A stretch of DNA of 47,000 nt, from contig NZ_JANFOJ010000022.1 in assembly GCF_024385605.1 (NCBI RefSeq), positions 1 to 47,000 on the forward strand. The letters are read 5' to 3'. The notes under the pieces are model-generated. The model did no database searches. It was given only the letters and a program-made list of their open reading frames with translations, and was not told the origin of the DNA. Below are positions 17,731 through 26,109 of the stretch, one piece after another. Within the stretch, counting starts at the first letter, position 1; each line of letters starts with the position of its first letter. Source of the DNA: Sporolactobacillus sp. STSJ-5 (GTDB lineage Bacteria; Bacillota; Bacilli; Bacillales; Sporolactobacillaceae). The position numbers and the translations under genes were made by a program.

Positions 17731-18489
17731 TTATTCAGTAAGTTCAAGTTCGACAGGGCAATGATCAGATCCGATTACATCTCGGAGAATTTTGGCATCA
17801 ATGATGTGTTCTTTCAATCGTTGTGATGTGACAAAATAGTCAATACGCCAACCGATATTCCTTTGTCTTGCGTTAAATTGGAACGACCACCATGAATAAG
17901 CACCGGTCTGATCCGGATAAAGCGTCCGATAGGTGTCAATAAATCCATTGCTCAGCAAAGCAGAAAAATCTGCACGTTCTTCCTGAGTAAAGCCTGAGTT
18001 TCCACTGTTATTCCGCGGATATGTCAGGTCTATTTCCTGATGAGCAACATTCAAGTCTCCGCAAAAGATGACCGGCTTAATCCGATCTAATTTTTTAATA
18101 TAGTTTGTAAATGCCGCACCCCACTGAAGCCGATAGTTTAGTCGAGTTAAATCACGTTTTGCATTAGGTGTATAAACCGTCATCAAATAGTAGCTTTCAT
18201 ACTCAAGTGTAATCAGTCTTCCCTCTTGATCATGTGCTTCGATACCCATTCCATAGGTAACATTCATGGGTTCTTTTTTAGTGAAAATTGCCGTTCCGGA
18301 GTAACCTTTGCGCACAGCATCATTCCAATATTGAAAATATCCCGGCGTTTCAAATTGAACTTGATCTCGATGCATTTTCGTTTCTTGAATGCAAAGTGCA
18401 TCGACTCCGGTTTCTTGCAGCCAAGCGTACACATCCATTTTCCGCTGCAAGGCGCGAAAACCATTTACATTCCATGAGATAAATTTCAT
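17731..18489 (-). CDS. exoA: Exodeoxyribonuclease III / AP endonuclease
   Basis: The 252-aa enzyme repairs abasic sites and trims 3' ends of DNA. It has the full exonuclease III signature: SWNVNGFRAL at the N-terminus, CIQETKMH, VYTPNAKRDLTRLNYR, CGDLNVAHQEIDLTYPRNN, GAYSWWSFQFNARQRNIGWRIDYF and the C-terminal IGSDHCPVEL with the catalytic Asp-His. Length equals B. subtilis ExoA. Two ATGs are adjacent; the second (18489) has better spacing from AAGGAG. It starts 18 nt after the SgrR-like gene on the same strand. Confidence 0.96.
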   Translation of the reverse strand: MKFISWNVNGFRALQRKMDVYAWLQETGVDALCIQETKMHRDQVQFETPGYFQYWNDAVRKGYSGTAIFTKKEPMNVTYGMGIEAHDQEGRLITLEYESYYLMTVYTPNAKRDLTRLNYRLQWGAAFTNYIKKLDRIKPVIFCGDLNVAHQEIDLTYPRNNSGNSGFTQEERADFSALLSNGFIDTYRTLYPDQTGAYSWWSFQFNARQRNIGWRIDYFVTSQRLKEHIIDAKILRDVIGSDHCPVELELTE

Positions 18490-18507
18490 CATATTCTCCT
18501 TAATTAG

Positions 18508-20280
18508 TCATGTTTCCGCGGATAAGTCAGGTTTAATCCATAATTTGCTGAAATCAGCCCAACCAAACGCATTTAGTTTAATACCTTCTAGAGCCGAATG
18601 AAAGGTTACTTCTCGGCGGCTGTGATATGTATAGATGAGTAGTCTTTCATTTCTCACATAATTTTCAATCAGATGGAAGACTCGGTATCTTGCAGCCCTG
18701 TTCCCTGCTTGAAGAAATTGGTCGATTAAAAGGTCAATCCTACATGCCTGTTTTTGATTGATCAATCGTCGAATTAAGCTGCTTTCATCTCGAAATAGAT
18801 GAGCAATACCAAGTTCGAGATTTTCTTCCATCACTTCTCCGCCAAGTACCATATCCGCTTCATGGGTTAGCTTCTCATTATAGAAATCGCTCATCGACAA
18901 TGGATAGAGTTCAAGGTTCATTCCTATTTGTTTCGCTCGTTCCTGAATCCACTGTGCATCTGCTTTCACTGGCGGGTGATCAAAATAATAGAATTTAAGC
19001 TTTTGTCCACCATAATTACTTAAAGAAAGGTAGTGTTTCATTTGACCATCCGTAACAGAAACTTGCAGTGAATCTCCAGATTGCGTTTCAAGAAAACTAT
19101 TTGAGATTCGAATGCGATCTCCTCCGAGTTCACAAATCATCGCTTGACGATCAATAATCAAATCTATCGTTTTTCTAAACCAGTAATCCTGTTGCGGTCC
19201 GGCTTTCTTAAAATTGAACATAATATAATTGCTGCCGATTTCCTCATGAATCTCTTCATGAGCGGAAGATTGACGCTGTGTGTTAGGTACATCATAAATT
19301 TTCTGCTGGCTGATCAGATTCGGCGCATAATAGAGTTCCACTCGATTCAGTAATGCACACAGGCTGAAATAATCTCCGAAACGTTCGAGTACAAGTTGTT
19401 TACTATTGTATTTTACGATTCTAAAGGGACCTGTTCCAATAATGTGACTCGGATTGAATCCAACATCGGCAGAAAGAATGGCTAGATTTAAGGAACTGAA
19501 AAAAAGCAGAGCCGGTGTCGGTTTGGTAAAGATTAACGTTAGCGCATAGGGATGATGAGCAGAAACATGACTCAATGATTGAAAAAACCAACGGCACGGT
19601 ACCTGATTCGACGGGTCGCATATACGCCTAATGGTGAACAGAACATCCTCTGAAGTCAACTCTCTCCCATGGTGAAAGGTGACTCCTTTTCGCAGATAGA
19701 ATGTCCACTTCTTCTGATCTGATGATGCTTCCCAAGAATGAGCCAGATGAGGTACGAAAGTATCTGAATCTATATTATAGTTTATTAAACAATCAAACAG
19801 CTGCCGGGCAATATGCGATTCACTCGTTATTGCGGCAAACGCGGGATCCAATGTCGCGAGCTGACGTCTCATTGGAATACGTAAAATATCCATTTCCTTA
19901 GACTTCTTATTTTCCGTTCGATAGCCGAATTCTTGTTTCATTGTTTTATAGCATTTCTCTGATAAGGAATCAGGCAGTGAATGCGATTGAATAAAAGCGA
20001 GTGCCTTGTCTAATTGATGCGACTTAATAAATTGATCAATCTGCTCCTCAACGAATGAACTCAAAGGTTTGAGAAAAGCTACCTGCGATTTATTGCCCCT
20101 CCCTCGCCCGCTCACCCAATGAATCCAATGGTTATTTTCTAGTTTATGAATAATCAGTTTTGCATTGCGCTCGGAGCAATAAAAAATCCGTGCACACTCA
20201 CTGATACTTGTCTCCACTTGTTTATGAGATGCATGAGCTTTAGCCAAATAGAATTCTGTGTAATAATCAAATGCATTCAT
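18508..20280 (-). CDS. SgrR-like transcriptional regulator with solute-binding domain
   Basis: The 590-aa protein joins an N-terminal DNA-binding region (about residues 1-115, with SERNAKLIIHKLENNHWIHWVSGRGRGNKSQV) to an ABC-type family 5 solute-binding domain (about 130-580, with LDPAF, LFDCLINYN, LAHSWEASSDQKKWTFYLRKGVTFHHG). There is no signal peptide, so it is a cytosolic ligand sensor. This is the architecture of SgrR, the E. coli regulator of sugar-phosphate stress that activates exporter setA. Here too an MFS exporter gene lies next to it, divergently, with a palindrome between them at 20373-20400. The ligand is unknown. GGGGAA precedes the ATG. Confidence 0.85.
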   Translation of the reverse strand: MNAFDYYTEFYLAKAHASHKQVETSISECARIFYCSERNAKLIIHKLENNHWIHWVSGRGRGNKSQVAFLKPLSSFVEEQIDQFIKSHQLDKALAFIQSHSLPDSLSEKCYKTMKQEFGYRTENKKSKEMDILRIPMRRQLATLDPAFAAITSESHIARQLFDCLINYNIDSDTFVPHLAHSWEASSDQKKWTFYLRKGVTFHHGRELTSEDVLFTIRRICDPSNQVPCRWFFQSLSHVSAHHPYALTLIFTKPTPALLFFSSLNLAILSADVGFNPSHIIGTGPFRIVKYNSKQLVLERFGDYFSLCALLNRVELYYAPNLISQQKIYDVPNTQRQSSAHEEIHEEIGSNYIMFNFKKAGPQQDYWFRKTIDLIIDRQAMICELGGDRIRISNSFLETQSGDSLQVSVTDGQMKHYLSLSNYGGQKLKFYYFDHPPVKADAQWIQERAKQIGMNLELYPLSMSDFYNEKLTHEADMVLGGEVMEENLELGIAHLFRDESSLIRRLINQKQACRIDLLIDQFLQAGNRAARYRVFHLIENYVRNERLLIYTYHSRREVTFHSALEGIKLNAFGWADFSKLWIKPDLSAET

Positions 20281-20372
20281 CCAATTCCCCGCTTCCCTTT
20301 CCCTTCCTCATTTCATTGTACGCGATTTCCTCTGCAAAAAAGGGGAAATGATTTATTTCATTTTACACTTTT

Positions 20373-20400
20373 TTCATTGTTACGTTTATACAACAATGAA
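20373..20400. promoter_or_regulatory. Candidate operator between SgrR-like and exporter genes
   Basis: TTCATTGTT and AACAATGAA form a perfect 9-bp inverted repeat with a 10-bp centre. It overlaps the -10 region of a plausible exporter promoter (TTTACA, 18 bp, TTATAC). Binding by the adjacent SgrR-like protein is inference. Confidence 0.55.
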
Positions 20401-20435
20401 GTATACCAATTGCAACAACGACAGGGGCTGAACGC

Positions 20436-21692
20436 ATGAACACATTTCTAAGTTTGCACAGGAATATTAAAATTCGACTGCTCACTTCCTTTATTTCACG
20501 ATTTGTCGGGAATATGGTTTTCCCATTTATGGCCATATACTTTGCAAAAGAGTTCGGTACCGCGACAACTGGCTTTCTTCTTTTACTCAATGTGATGGCT
20601 TCATTGAGCGTAAGTTTCTTCGGAGGTTATACTTCCGACCGCTTCGGCAGAAAACGAATTATGATCATCGCTCAACTGATACAAATCGTCGCTTTTTCAT
20701 TAATGGCAGCAGCAAATTCTCCTTGGTTCTTGTCACCGGAAATTACGTTTGTGATGATGCTCCTTCAAAGTATCAGCAGCGGTTTCATGAATCCCGCCGC
20801 TGAAGCAATGTTGATTGATGTAAGCACAAAAGAGAATCGGCAATTTATGTACAGTGTCAATTACTGGTCGGTGAATCTTTCAATTGCTGCCGGGACCATT
20901 ATCGGAGGCTTGTATTTTAACAGCCATCGGTTCACGCTTTTTATCATTCTGACTGTAACCTCGCTATTTGTTTTCAGTCTACTCGCATTCTTTATGAATG
21001 AAAGTAACACACAGAGTACTTCAAAGGATCAAACGGCGAACATCAATCGGTTCATTCGAGATATGAGCAAGAGCTACCAAACAGTCATGACCGACCATCG
21101 CTTTCTCGTTTTTTGTCTCGCTCATTTACTGATTCTTTCACTCGAATTTCAAATGAACAACTATATAGCGATACGCCTGTCGCGCGAGTTTCATTCATTG
21201 ATCTGGAACAGAAGTGTAGACGGCTTGACCTTACTGAGTTGGCTGCGTGTTGAGAACACTGTACTCATCGTTTTATTTACATTACTTGTCAACCAATGGA
21301 TGAAGCATTATCGTCCTCATTATGTTCTTTTTACCGGACTCGTCCTTTATAGTTCCGGCTATATAATACTCGCGTTTAGTAATCACTGGCTGCTTCTGTT
21401 CTTCATGATTATTGTGTCTTCATTGGGGGAGCTGATGTATGTTCCAAATTGCCAAACGATGCTCGCCTCCATGGCACAGGAACATGTACGCGGTGCATAC
21501 ATGGCTGTGTACGGACTTGTTTTCCAAGGTGCAAAAATCATTGGGTCGCTTGGTGTCATTATTGGTGCTTTTCTTCCATCGTTCGGGATGGCTATTCTTT
21601 TTTCGCTACTCAGTTGTGCCGGTATCTATTGCTTTTACTGGTCAATCCACATGAAGCAACAGAAAATCATCAGTAAAATGATAAACACATAA
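20436..21692 (+). CDS. MFS drug/sugar-type exporter (DHA1-like)
   Basis: The 418-aa protein has 12 predicted membrane segments and the MFS motif A between TM2 and TM3 (GGYTSDRFGRKR). It resembles Bacillus multidrug transporters of the YttB/MdtH type and is clearly paralogous to the exporter at 36397-37719: both have the FGRKRIM/IGRRKIM block, an INSPW-like stretch before TM4 and a YW-VNL motif in TM5. AGGGGCTGA precedes the ATG. It is followed after 25 nt by a kinase-like gene and preceded by a divergent SgrR-like regulator. Transport substrate cannot be inferred. Confidence 0.87.
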   Translation: MNTFLSLHRNIKIRLLTSFISRFVGNMVFPFMAIYFAKEFGTATTGFLLLLNVMASLSVSFFGGYTSDRFGRKRIMIIAQLIQIVAFSLMAAANSPWFLSPEITFVMMLLQSISSGFMNPAAEAMLIDVSTKENRQFMYSVNYWSVNLSIAAGTIIGGLYFNSHRFTLFIILTVTSLFVFSLLAFFMNESNTQSTSKDQTANINRFIRDMSKSYQTVMTDHRFLVFCLAHLLILSLEFQMNNYIAIRLSREFHSLIWNRSVDGLTLLSWLRVENTVLIVLFTLLVNQWMKHYRPHYVLFTGLVLYSSGYIILAFSNHWLLLFFMIIVSSLGELMYVPNCQTMLASMAQEHVRGAYMAVYGLVFQGAKIIGSLGVIIGAFLPSFGMAILFSLLSCAGIYCFYWSIHMKQQKIISKMINT

Positions 21693-21717
21693 ATTAAAAA
21701 ACATGGAGGAACTGCCT

Positions 21718-22275
21718 ATGAGATTCGTACTCATATTCGGACCGCAAGCGGTTGGAAAGATGACCGTTGGGCAAGAACTTGCTAAGATAACCCATTTGAA
21801 ATTGCTCCATAATCACATGACTATTGATCCACTTGTGCCTTTATTCGGTTTTACACCTGAAATGTGGCGACTGTGTCATATGTTCCGAAAAGAGATATTC
21901 AAATCAGCAGTCTGCAGTAATATGTACGGCATTATTTTCACAACCGTATGGGCTTTTAACAAGAAAGAGGATTGGATGAATATAAATGAAATTTGCCAAC
22001 TTTTTAGAGCAAAAGGGGCAGATATCTATTTTGTCGAATTAGAGGCATGTACCGATATTCGGCTTCAGCGTAATCGAACCCCGCATCGACTCGCTGAAAA
22101 ACCAACGAAAAGAAACATTGAACAATCCGAGCAAAACTTGCTTGAATCAGTGAAAACGGATCGTCTGAACTCACGTCAAGGTGAAATAAAAGAAAAAAAT
22201 TATTTACGGATTAATAATACTTATTTAAACGCCGAGCAAGTCGCCTTAAAAATAAAGCAGACATTCCATTTATAA
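21718..22275 (+). CDS. P-loop kinase-like protein
   Basis: The 185-aa protein starts with a Walker A loop GPQAVGKMT (residues 8-16) and has a mainly alpha/beta nucleoside- or shikimate-kinase-like layout, with RNRTPHRLAEKPTKR resembling a lid region (about residues 119-133). It may phosphorylate a small molecule; the substrate is unknown. An upstream ATG (21703) contains the ribosome-binding site GGAGGA within its own codons, so the ATG at 21718 is the true start. It lies 25 nt downstream of the exporter and should be co-transcribed. Together they could form an export-plus-modification pair, which is inference. Confidence 0.75.
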   Translation: MRFVLIFGPQAVGKMTVGQELAKITHLKLLHNHMTIDPLVPLFGFTPEMWRLCHMFRKEIFKSAVCSNMYGIIFTTVWAFNKKEDWMNINEICQLFRAKGADIYFVELEACTDIRLQRNRTPHRLAEKPTKRNIEQSEQNLLESVKTDRLNSRQGEIKEKNYLRINNTYLNAEQVALKIKQTFHL

Positions 22276-22362
22276 AAATGGTTTGCGCTTCTTTAATGAT
22301 TCGCATCAAAGATTTGATATACCTGCATCTGAAACCGAGAGTTAATGCAGAACTGAAACGTA

Positions 22363-22400
22363 AAAGAACCGAAAGACAGTTTGCTGTCTCTCGGTTCTTT
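22363..22400. terminator. Bidirectional terminator
   Basis: A 17-bp stem with one mismatch (AAAGAACCGA...AGACAG with CTGTCT...TCGGTTCTTT) closes a 4-nt loop between the convergent kinase-like and pncB genes. Confidence 0.9.
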
Positions 22401-22414
22401 ATTGACTTTACTCA

Positions 22415-23887
22415 TTATTTACCGCTGAATTCCTCTGAATAGCTGTTTAAGAGATCATGTTTTGCATTCCAAACCTTCCACGACAGATCCACAAAATAAT
22501 TATGCGGATTTTCAAATCGGAGCACTTCAGCCCACTGGCGCTGAACCTGCTCTTGGGCAAATTTGCGAATTTCCTTTACAGAAGGACTCTTATAGCAAAG
22601 CGTCCCGCCTTTAAAGATCTGTTTGCGTAGCAACTCAGCCTTGTAGCGTTTTAATTTTTTCTTCTTCCATGTAAACACCGGATCAAACAACGTCAACGGC
22701 TTTGATTCATCGATCGTCTCCGATTCGTCACAAATGAGATCTGCAATCGCCTTATCTGCATCTTTATCATAAATACGATAAATTTTCTTAAAACCCGGGT
22801 TCGTTATTTTTTCTTCATTTTCACTAATCTTAATTCTTGGGACAACTTCCCCATTTTTTTCAACAGCAACAAGTTTGTATACACCGCCGAACACTGGTTC
22901 TGAACGTGCGGTAATCAACCGTTCGCCAACGCCGAACGAATTAATTTGCGCACCTTCGGCAAGTACATCTTTTATTATATGTTCATCAAGGGAATTGGAA
23001 ATGACAATGATCGCTTTAGGAAATCCTGCATCATCTAACGCTTTTCTCACTTTTTTTGTTAAGTAAGTAATATCGCCGGAATCAATTCGTATCCCCAACG
23101 GTTCATGACCTTTCGCACGCAATTCTTTGAAGACTTTAATGGCATTCGGAAGTCCAGATTTCAGAACATTGAACGTGTCAATCAGCACCAGACATTGATC
23201 CGGATAAGCATTTGCCCATGCTCGAAACGCTTCCAATTCGCTGTCAAACAATTGGACCCAGCTGTGAGCCATCGTACCGGATACGGGGATATCAAACATC
23301 ATTCCAGCCAATGTGTTGGCAGTCGCCGAGCATCCGCCAATCACTGCTGCACGTGCACCATAAATTGCACCATCATAACCTTGTGCACGTCTCGAACCGA
23401 ATTCCATAACAGGACGATTGCCGGCAACACGGCAGATACGGCTCGCTTTTGTGGCGATTAAGGTCTGGTGATTAATTGTGACAAGAATCATCGTCTCAAG
23501 AAGCTGCGCTTGAATTGCAGGTCCTCGAACTGTTACGAGCGGTTCGTTAGGGAACACCGGATAGCCTTCAGGAATTGCCCAAACATCACAAGAAAATGTG
23601 AATGTTGAAAGATAATCAAGAAATTTTTCCGAGAAAGCCTTGGTTGAACGCAAATAGTTAATATCATCTTCTGTAAACCGAAGATTTTCGAGATATTCAA
23701 TCAGTTGTTCCACACCGGACATGATACAATAGCCTCCGCCATCCGGAACCCTGCGAAAATACATGTCGAAATAAACAATCTGGTCACCTACCCCTTCAGC
23801 GAGATAGCTGTTCCCCATCGTTAGTTCGTAAAAATCAACCAGCATCGTGAGATCTCTGTCATTCCTCACGTCAAACCTGGATTCCAT
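22415..23887 (-). CDS. pncB: Nicotinate phosphoribosyltransferase
   Basis: The 490-aa enzyme makes nicotinate mononucleotide from nicotinate and PRPP in NAD salvage. Recognisable blocks are LTMLVDFYELTMGNSY at the N-terminus, EFGSRRAQG, the SGTMAHSWVQ segment carrying the His that is phosphorylated in this family, LIDTFNVLKSG and GIRIDSGDI. Length fits the Firmicute type. The ATG at 23887 follows GGAGGAAATT at 9 nt. It is monocistronic and ends at the shared terminator. No nicotinamidase lies beside it, although an isochorismatase-like hydrolase is at 38.4 kb. Confidence 0.95.
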   Translation of the reverse strand: MESRFDVRNDRDLTMLVDFYELTMGNSYLAEGVGDQIVYFDMYFRRVPDGGGYCIMSGVEQLIEYLENLRFTEDDINYLRSTKAFSEKFLDYLSTFTFSCDVWAIPEGYPVFPNEPLVTVRGPAIQAQLLETMILVTINHQTLIATKASRICRVAGNRPVMEFGSRRAQGYDGAIYGARAAVIGGCSATANTLAGMMFDIPVSGTMAHSWVQLFDSELEAFRAWANAYPDQCLVLIDTFNVLKSGLPNAIKVFKELRAKGHEPLGIRIDSGDITYLTKKVRKALDDAGFPKAIIVISNSLDEHIIKDVLAEGAQINSFGVGERLITARSEPVFGGVYKLVAVEKNGEVVPRIKISENEEKITNPGFKKIYRIYDKDADKAIADLICDESETIDESKPLTLFDPVFTWKKKKLKRYKAELLRKQIFKGGTLCYKSPSVKEIRKFAQEQVQRQWAEVLRFENPHNYFVDLSWKVWNAKHDLLNSYSEEFSGK

Positions 23888-24220
23888 CGTCTAATTTCCT
23901 CCAATATATCATTTATGTAGTTTAAAGGTAGATGTTGAATCGAGTATACTATTGGGAAACAATCTTGTAAACTGTGACTTAATTCAAATCATTCGAGCAC
24001 TGCAGCATATAATATAATTTGCTCGTTTCTTCACTGTATTAAAAACGAGTGTTCACAAAGCCTTAAATATAGGTTAAAGTTTTCTCAATATCGTTCATTT
24101 ATTATATAATAAGATTAGGTGCACATACTGATCAGAAAATGAGGAGCTTCCCCGAATAGTATATTTCAAAGTTGACCCTCTATAAAATCAGCATGATGCG
24201 CTATTGGGAGGTGAAGTCGA
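23888..24220. other. Intergenic region between pncB and PAP2 gene
   Basis: No gene is visible. It holds a promoter-like pair at 24082-24110 and a short inverted repeat CTCGTTT/AAACGAG (24022-24028 with 24043-24049) of unknown meaning. Confidence 0.5.
24082..24110 (+). promoter_or_regulatory. Candidate promoter for the PAP2 phosphatase gene
   Basis: TTCTCA, a 17-bp spacer and a perfect TATAAT resemble a SigA promoter, about 110 nt upstream of the TTG start codon. Confidence 0.5.
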
Positions 24221-24754
24221 TTGCTGCCCTTTAATGTACTTTACGAAATGGAATGCCGTCTATTCAAAAAAATAAACCGTCACTTTGAACGTAAACTATG
24301 GAATGCTTATTTTCGCACAATCACCAATATCGGTGGCGCTGTATTGGAGATTCTGCTTGTCCTTTTTCTACTCATCTTTGCACACGGGCAATTGCGCTTG
24401 ACCGCATTAGCATGCGCTGTATCCTTGACGATCAGCCATATTGTTGTCCAAGTATTTAAGCTGTGTTTCCCAAGAAAACGCCCTTATTTAATTCTTGATG
24501 GGACGAATCATCCAATCAATCCCTTGCAGGATCATTCATTCCCGTCAGGTCATACTACTGCCATTTTCTCAGTTATTATACCGCTTATTTTATTTCATCC
24601 GACACTCAGTCTTATTTTGCTTCCTATTGGTTTCAGTGTCGCTGTTTCACGGATATTTCTTGGACTACATTATCCGTCAGACGTCTTGGCCGGTATGCTG
24701 CTTGGCAGCGTCACAGGATATGTTTGCTTTTTAAAAATCGTCATTCCCTTCTAA
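24221..24754 (+). CDS. PAP2-superfamily membrane phosphatase
   Basis: The 177-aa integral membrane protein has the three phosphatase motifs. Motif 1 is K80-LCFPRK-R87-P88, motif 2 is P108-S-G-H111, and motif 3 is S143-R144...H150...D154 (SRIFLGLHYPSD). Such enzymes dephosphorylate lipid carriers such as undecaprenyl diphosphate or phosphatidylglycerophosphate on the outer face. Five to six membrane segments are expected. It starts at TTG with a strong GGGAGGTGAAG site. The gene stands alone between pncB and its own terminator. Confidence 0.9.
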   Translation: MLPFNVLYEMECRLFKKINRHFERKLWNAYFRTITNIGGAVLEILLVLFLLIFAHGQLRLTALACAVSLTISHIVVQVFKLCFPRKRPYLILDGTNHPINPLQDHSFPSGHTTAIFSVIIPLILFHPTLSLILLPIGFSVAVSRIFLGLHYPSDVLAGMLLGSVTGYVCFLKIVIPF

Positions 24755-24763
24755 TTCTGCGGA

Positions 24764-24795
24764 AAAAGCAGTCGATAAATCAATCGGCTGTTTTT
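24764..24795 (+). terminator. Terminator of the PAP2 gene
   Basis: A 13-bp stem with G-U pairs (24764-24776 with 24783-24795) is followed by a long T run. Confidence 0.9.
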
Positions 24796-24797
24796 TT

Positions 24798-24950
24798 TGT
24801 ACTATAAAAAAGTTTAAAATTCAGTGGAGTATAGTAATGCGGTCCGGCAAAACGCCGCGTCCTGCGGCTCACCGGACGCTAGGCCGTCCATGGCCGTCGC
24901 AACCAAGTCTTCGCCTTTGCCAGAGGCTTGGCGAAGCCATGTTTTCTAAT
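24798..24950 (-). repeat. Dispersed intergenic repeat, copy B (long form with GC-rich cassette)
   Basis: Read on the minus strand, the left module (TTAGAAAAC, then GGCTTCGCC with GGCGAAGACTT) and the right module (ACTATACTC, CTGAATTTTAAAC) match the copy at 1-100. Between them is a cassette of about 70 bp that is much richer in GC than its surroundings. It folds as nested hairpins: GTCCGG (24842-24847) with CCGGAC (24872-24877) encloses GCCGC (24854-24858) with GCGGC (24864-24868). GGCC pairs with GGCC (24882-24885, 24892-24895), and CTTCGCC (24909-24915) with GGCGAAG (24930-24936). The right end touches the PAP2 terminator. No ORF is present. Confidence 0.8.
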
Positions 24951-25193
24951 ATTTCATATTCTTTTTTGAAAAAAATGCTGGCTGAATCCCTTTGGATGAT
25001 CATTTATTAAACCATACTCACTATAACCGAATTTACAACAACGTTTAGGAACCTGCACCCACTTTAATTCCAAATTAATGCTGAATAAACGCTGTTCTCC
25101 ATCAGAAAAAAATTATTGCCTGATTCATAAAACATTCTTTTCGTGCAACATTCGCTGTATACTAAAAAAAGACCAAGTAACGGAGGGAAAACT
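24951..25193. other. Intergenic region before the Cof-type phosphatase gene
   Basis: I see no gene or clear structure. A TATACT box around 25156 could be the -10 of the phosphatase gene, but the -35 region is poor. Confidence 0.4.
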
Positions 25194-26003
25194 GTGATAA
25201 AACTAATTGCCATTGACATGGACGGAACACTGCTGAATGAAAATAAGCAAATATCGATGCGAACGCAAAAAGTGTTAAAAACGGCTAAAGATCAAGGAGT
25301 TAAGGTGGTTTTATGCACGGGTCGCCCACTCCTTGGGATCAAAGAATTTTTAAATCTTCTCGGCTTGACTGATCAGGGAGACTACGCAATTACGTATAAT
25401 GGCGGACTTGTGCAGCATGCGGATACAGGCGATGTGATCTCGGAAAAAGTATTGACTCGTGACCAGCTTCTTTCGATTTATGAGCTCAGTCAATCACTCA
25501 AGGTACCGATGAATTTTATCGATTTGCATCGTGTTTACTGTCCCCCTTATCCTGAGGGAATGCCTTCATTATACAGTCAAATTATGAAGGCGCTTCCTTT
25601 TGAACAAACCAATATGGAGCAAATTCCAGAATCATTTAAGGCGAACAAAGCGATTTTCTGTATCAGCCAGAATCTACTAGATCCCGCTATAGAAAAAATA
25701 CCGAAGCGCTATTTTGAAAATTTTACCATGATGAAATCAAGACCCTTTTTACTTGAGATTCTAAATAAAGAGGTAGACAAGGGTAAAGGACTGCAAGCAC
25801 TTGGAAACTTCCTTGACATTGCCCCTGAAGAAATGATGACGCTGGGTGATGAAGCGAACGATCTGGCCATGATTAAATATGCCGGACTCGGCGTCGCAAT
25901 GGGAAATGCTATTGAGCAATTAAAAAATGAAGCGCAGTTTGTGACCAAAACAAACCGAGAAGACGGCGTCGCGTACGCCATTGAAAAATTTGTTCTTAAT
26001 TAA
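25194..26003 (+). CDS. Cof-type HAD-superfamily sugar-phosphate phosphatase
   Basis: The 269-aa protein is a HAD phosphatase with a type IIB cap (YidA-like). Motif 1 is D8-M-D10-GTLL, motif 2 is LCTGRP, the motif 3 Lys lies in the EVDKGKGLQAL region, and motif 4 is GDEANDLAMI. The cap lies between about residues 85 and 190. Relatives hydrolyse various sugar phosphates with low specificity. The frame begins 17 codons earlier, but GTG at 25194 follows GGAGGGAAAA and gives the family N-terminus MIKLIAIDMDGTLL. It stands alone; the IS element inserted 80 nt downstream. Confidence 0.92.
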   Translation: MIKLIAIDMDGTLLNENKQISMRTQKVLKTAKDQGVKVVLCTGRPLLGIKEFLNLLGLTDQGDYAITYNGGLVQHADTGDVISEKVLTRDQLLSIYELSQSLKVPMNFIDLHRVYCPPYPEGMPSLYSQIMKALPFEQTNMEQIPESFKANKAIFCISQNLLDPAIEKIPKRYFENFTMMKSRPFLLEILNKEVDKGKGLQALGNFLDIAPEEMMTLGDEANDLAMIKYAGLGVAMGNAIEQLKNEAQFVTKTNREDGVAYAIEKFVLN

Positions 26004-26109
26004 AACCTATTCTAAATGATTCGGTTACGGTGGTTTACCTTTTGAGAACCTCTTTTTTCATCATTTATTTGCACCAATAAGTAGCTCGACAGTCAAAAGT
26101 TCTAAGCTG

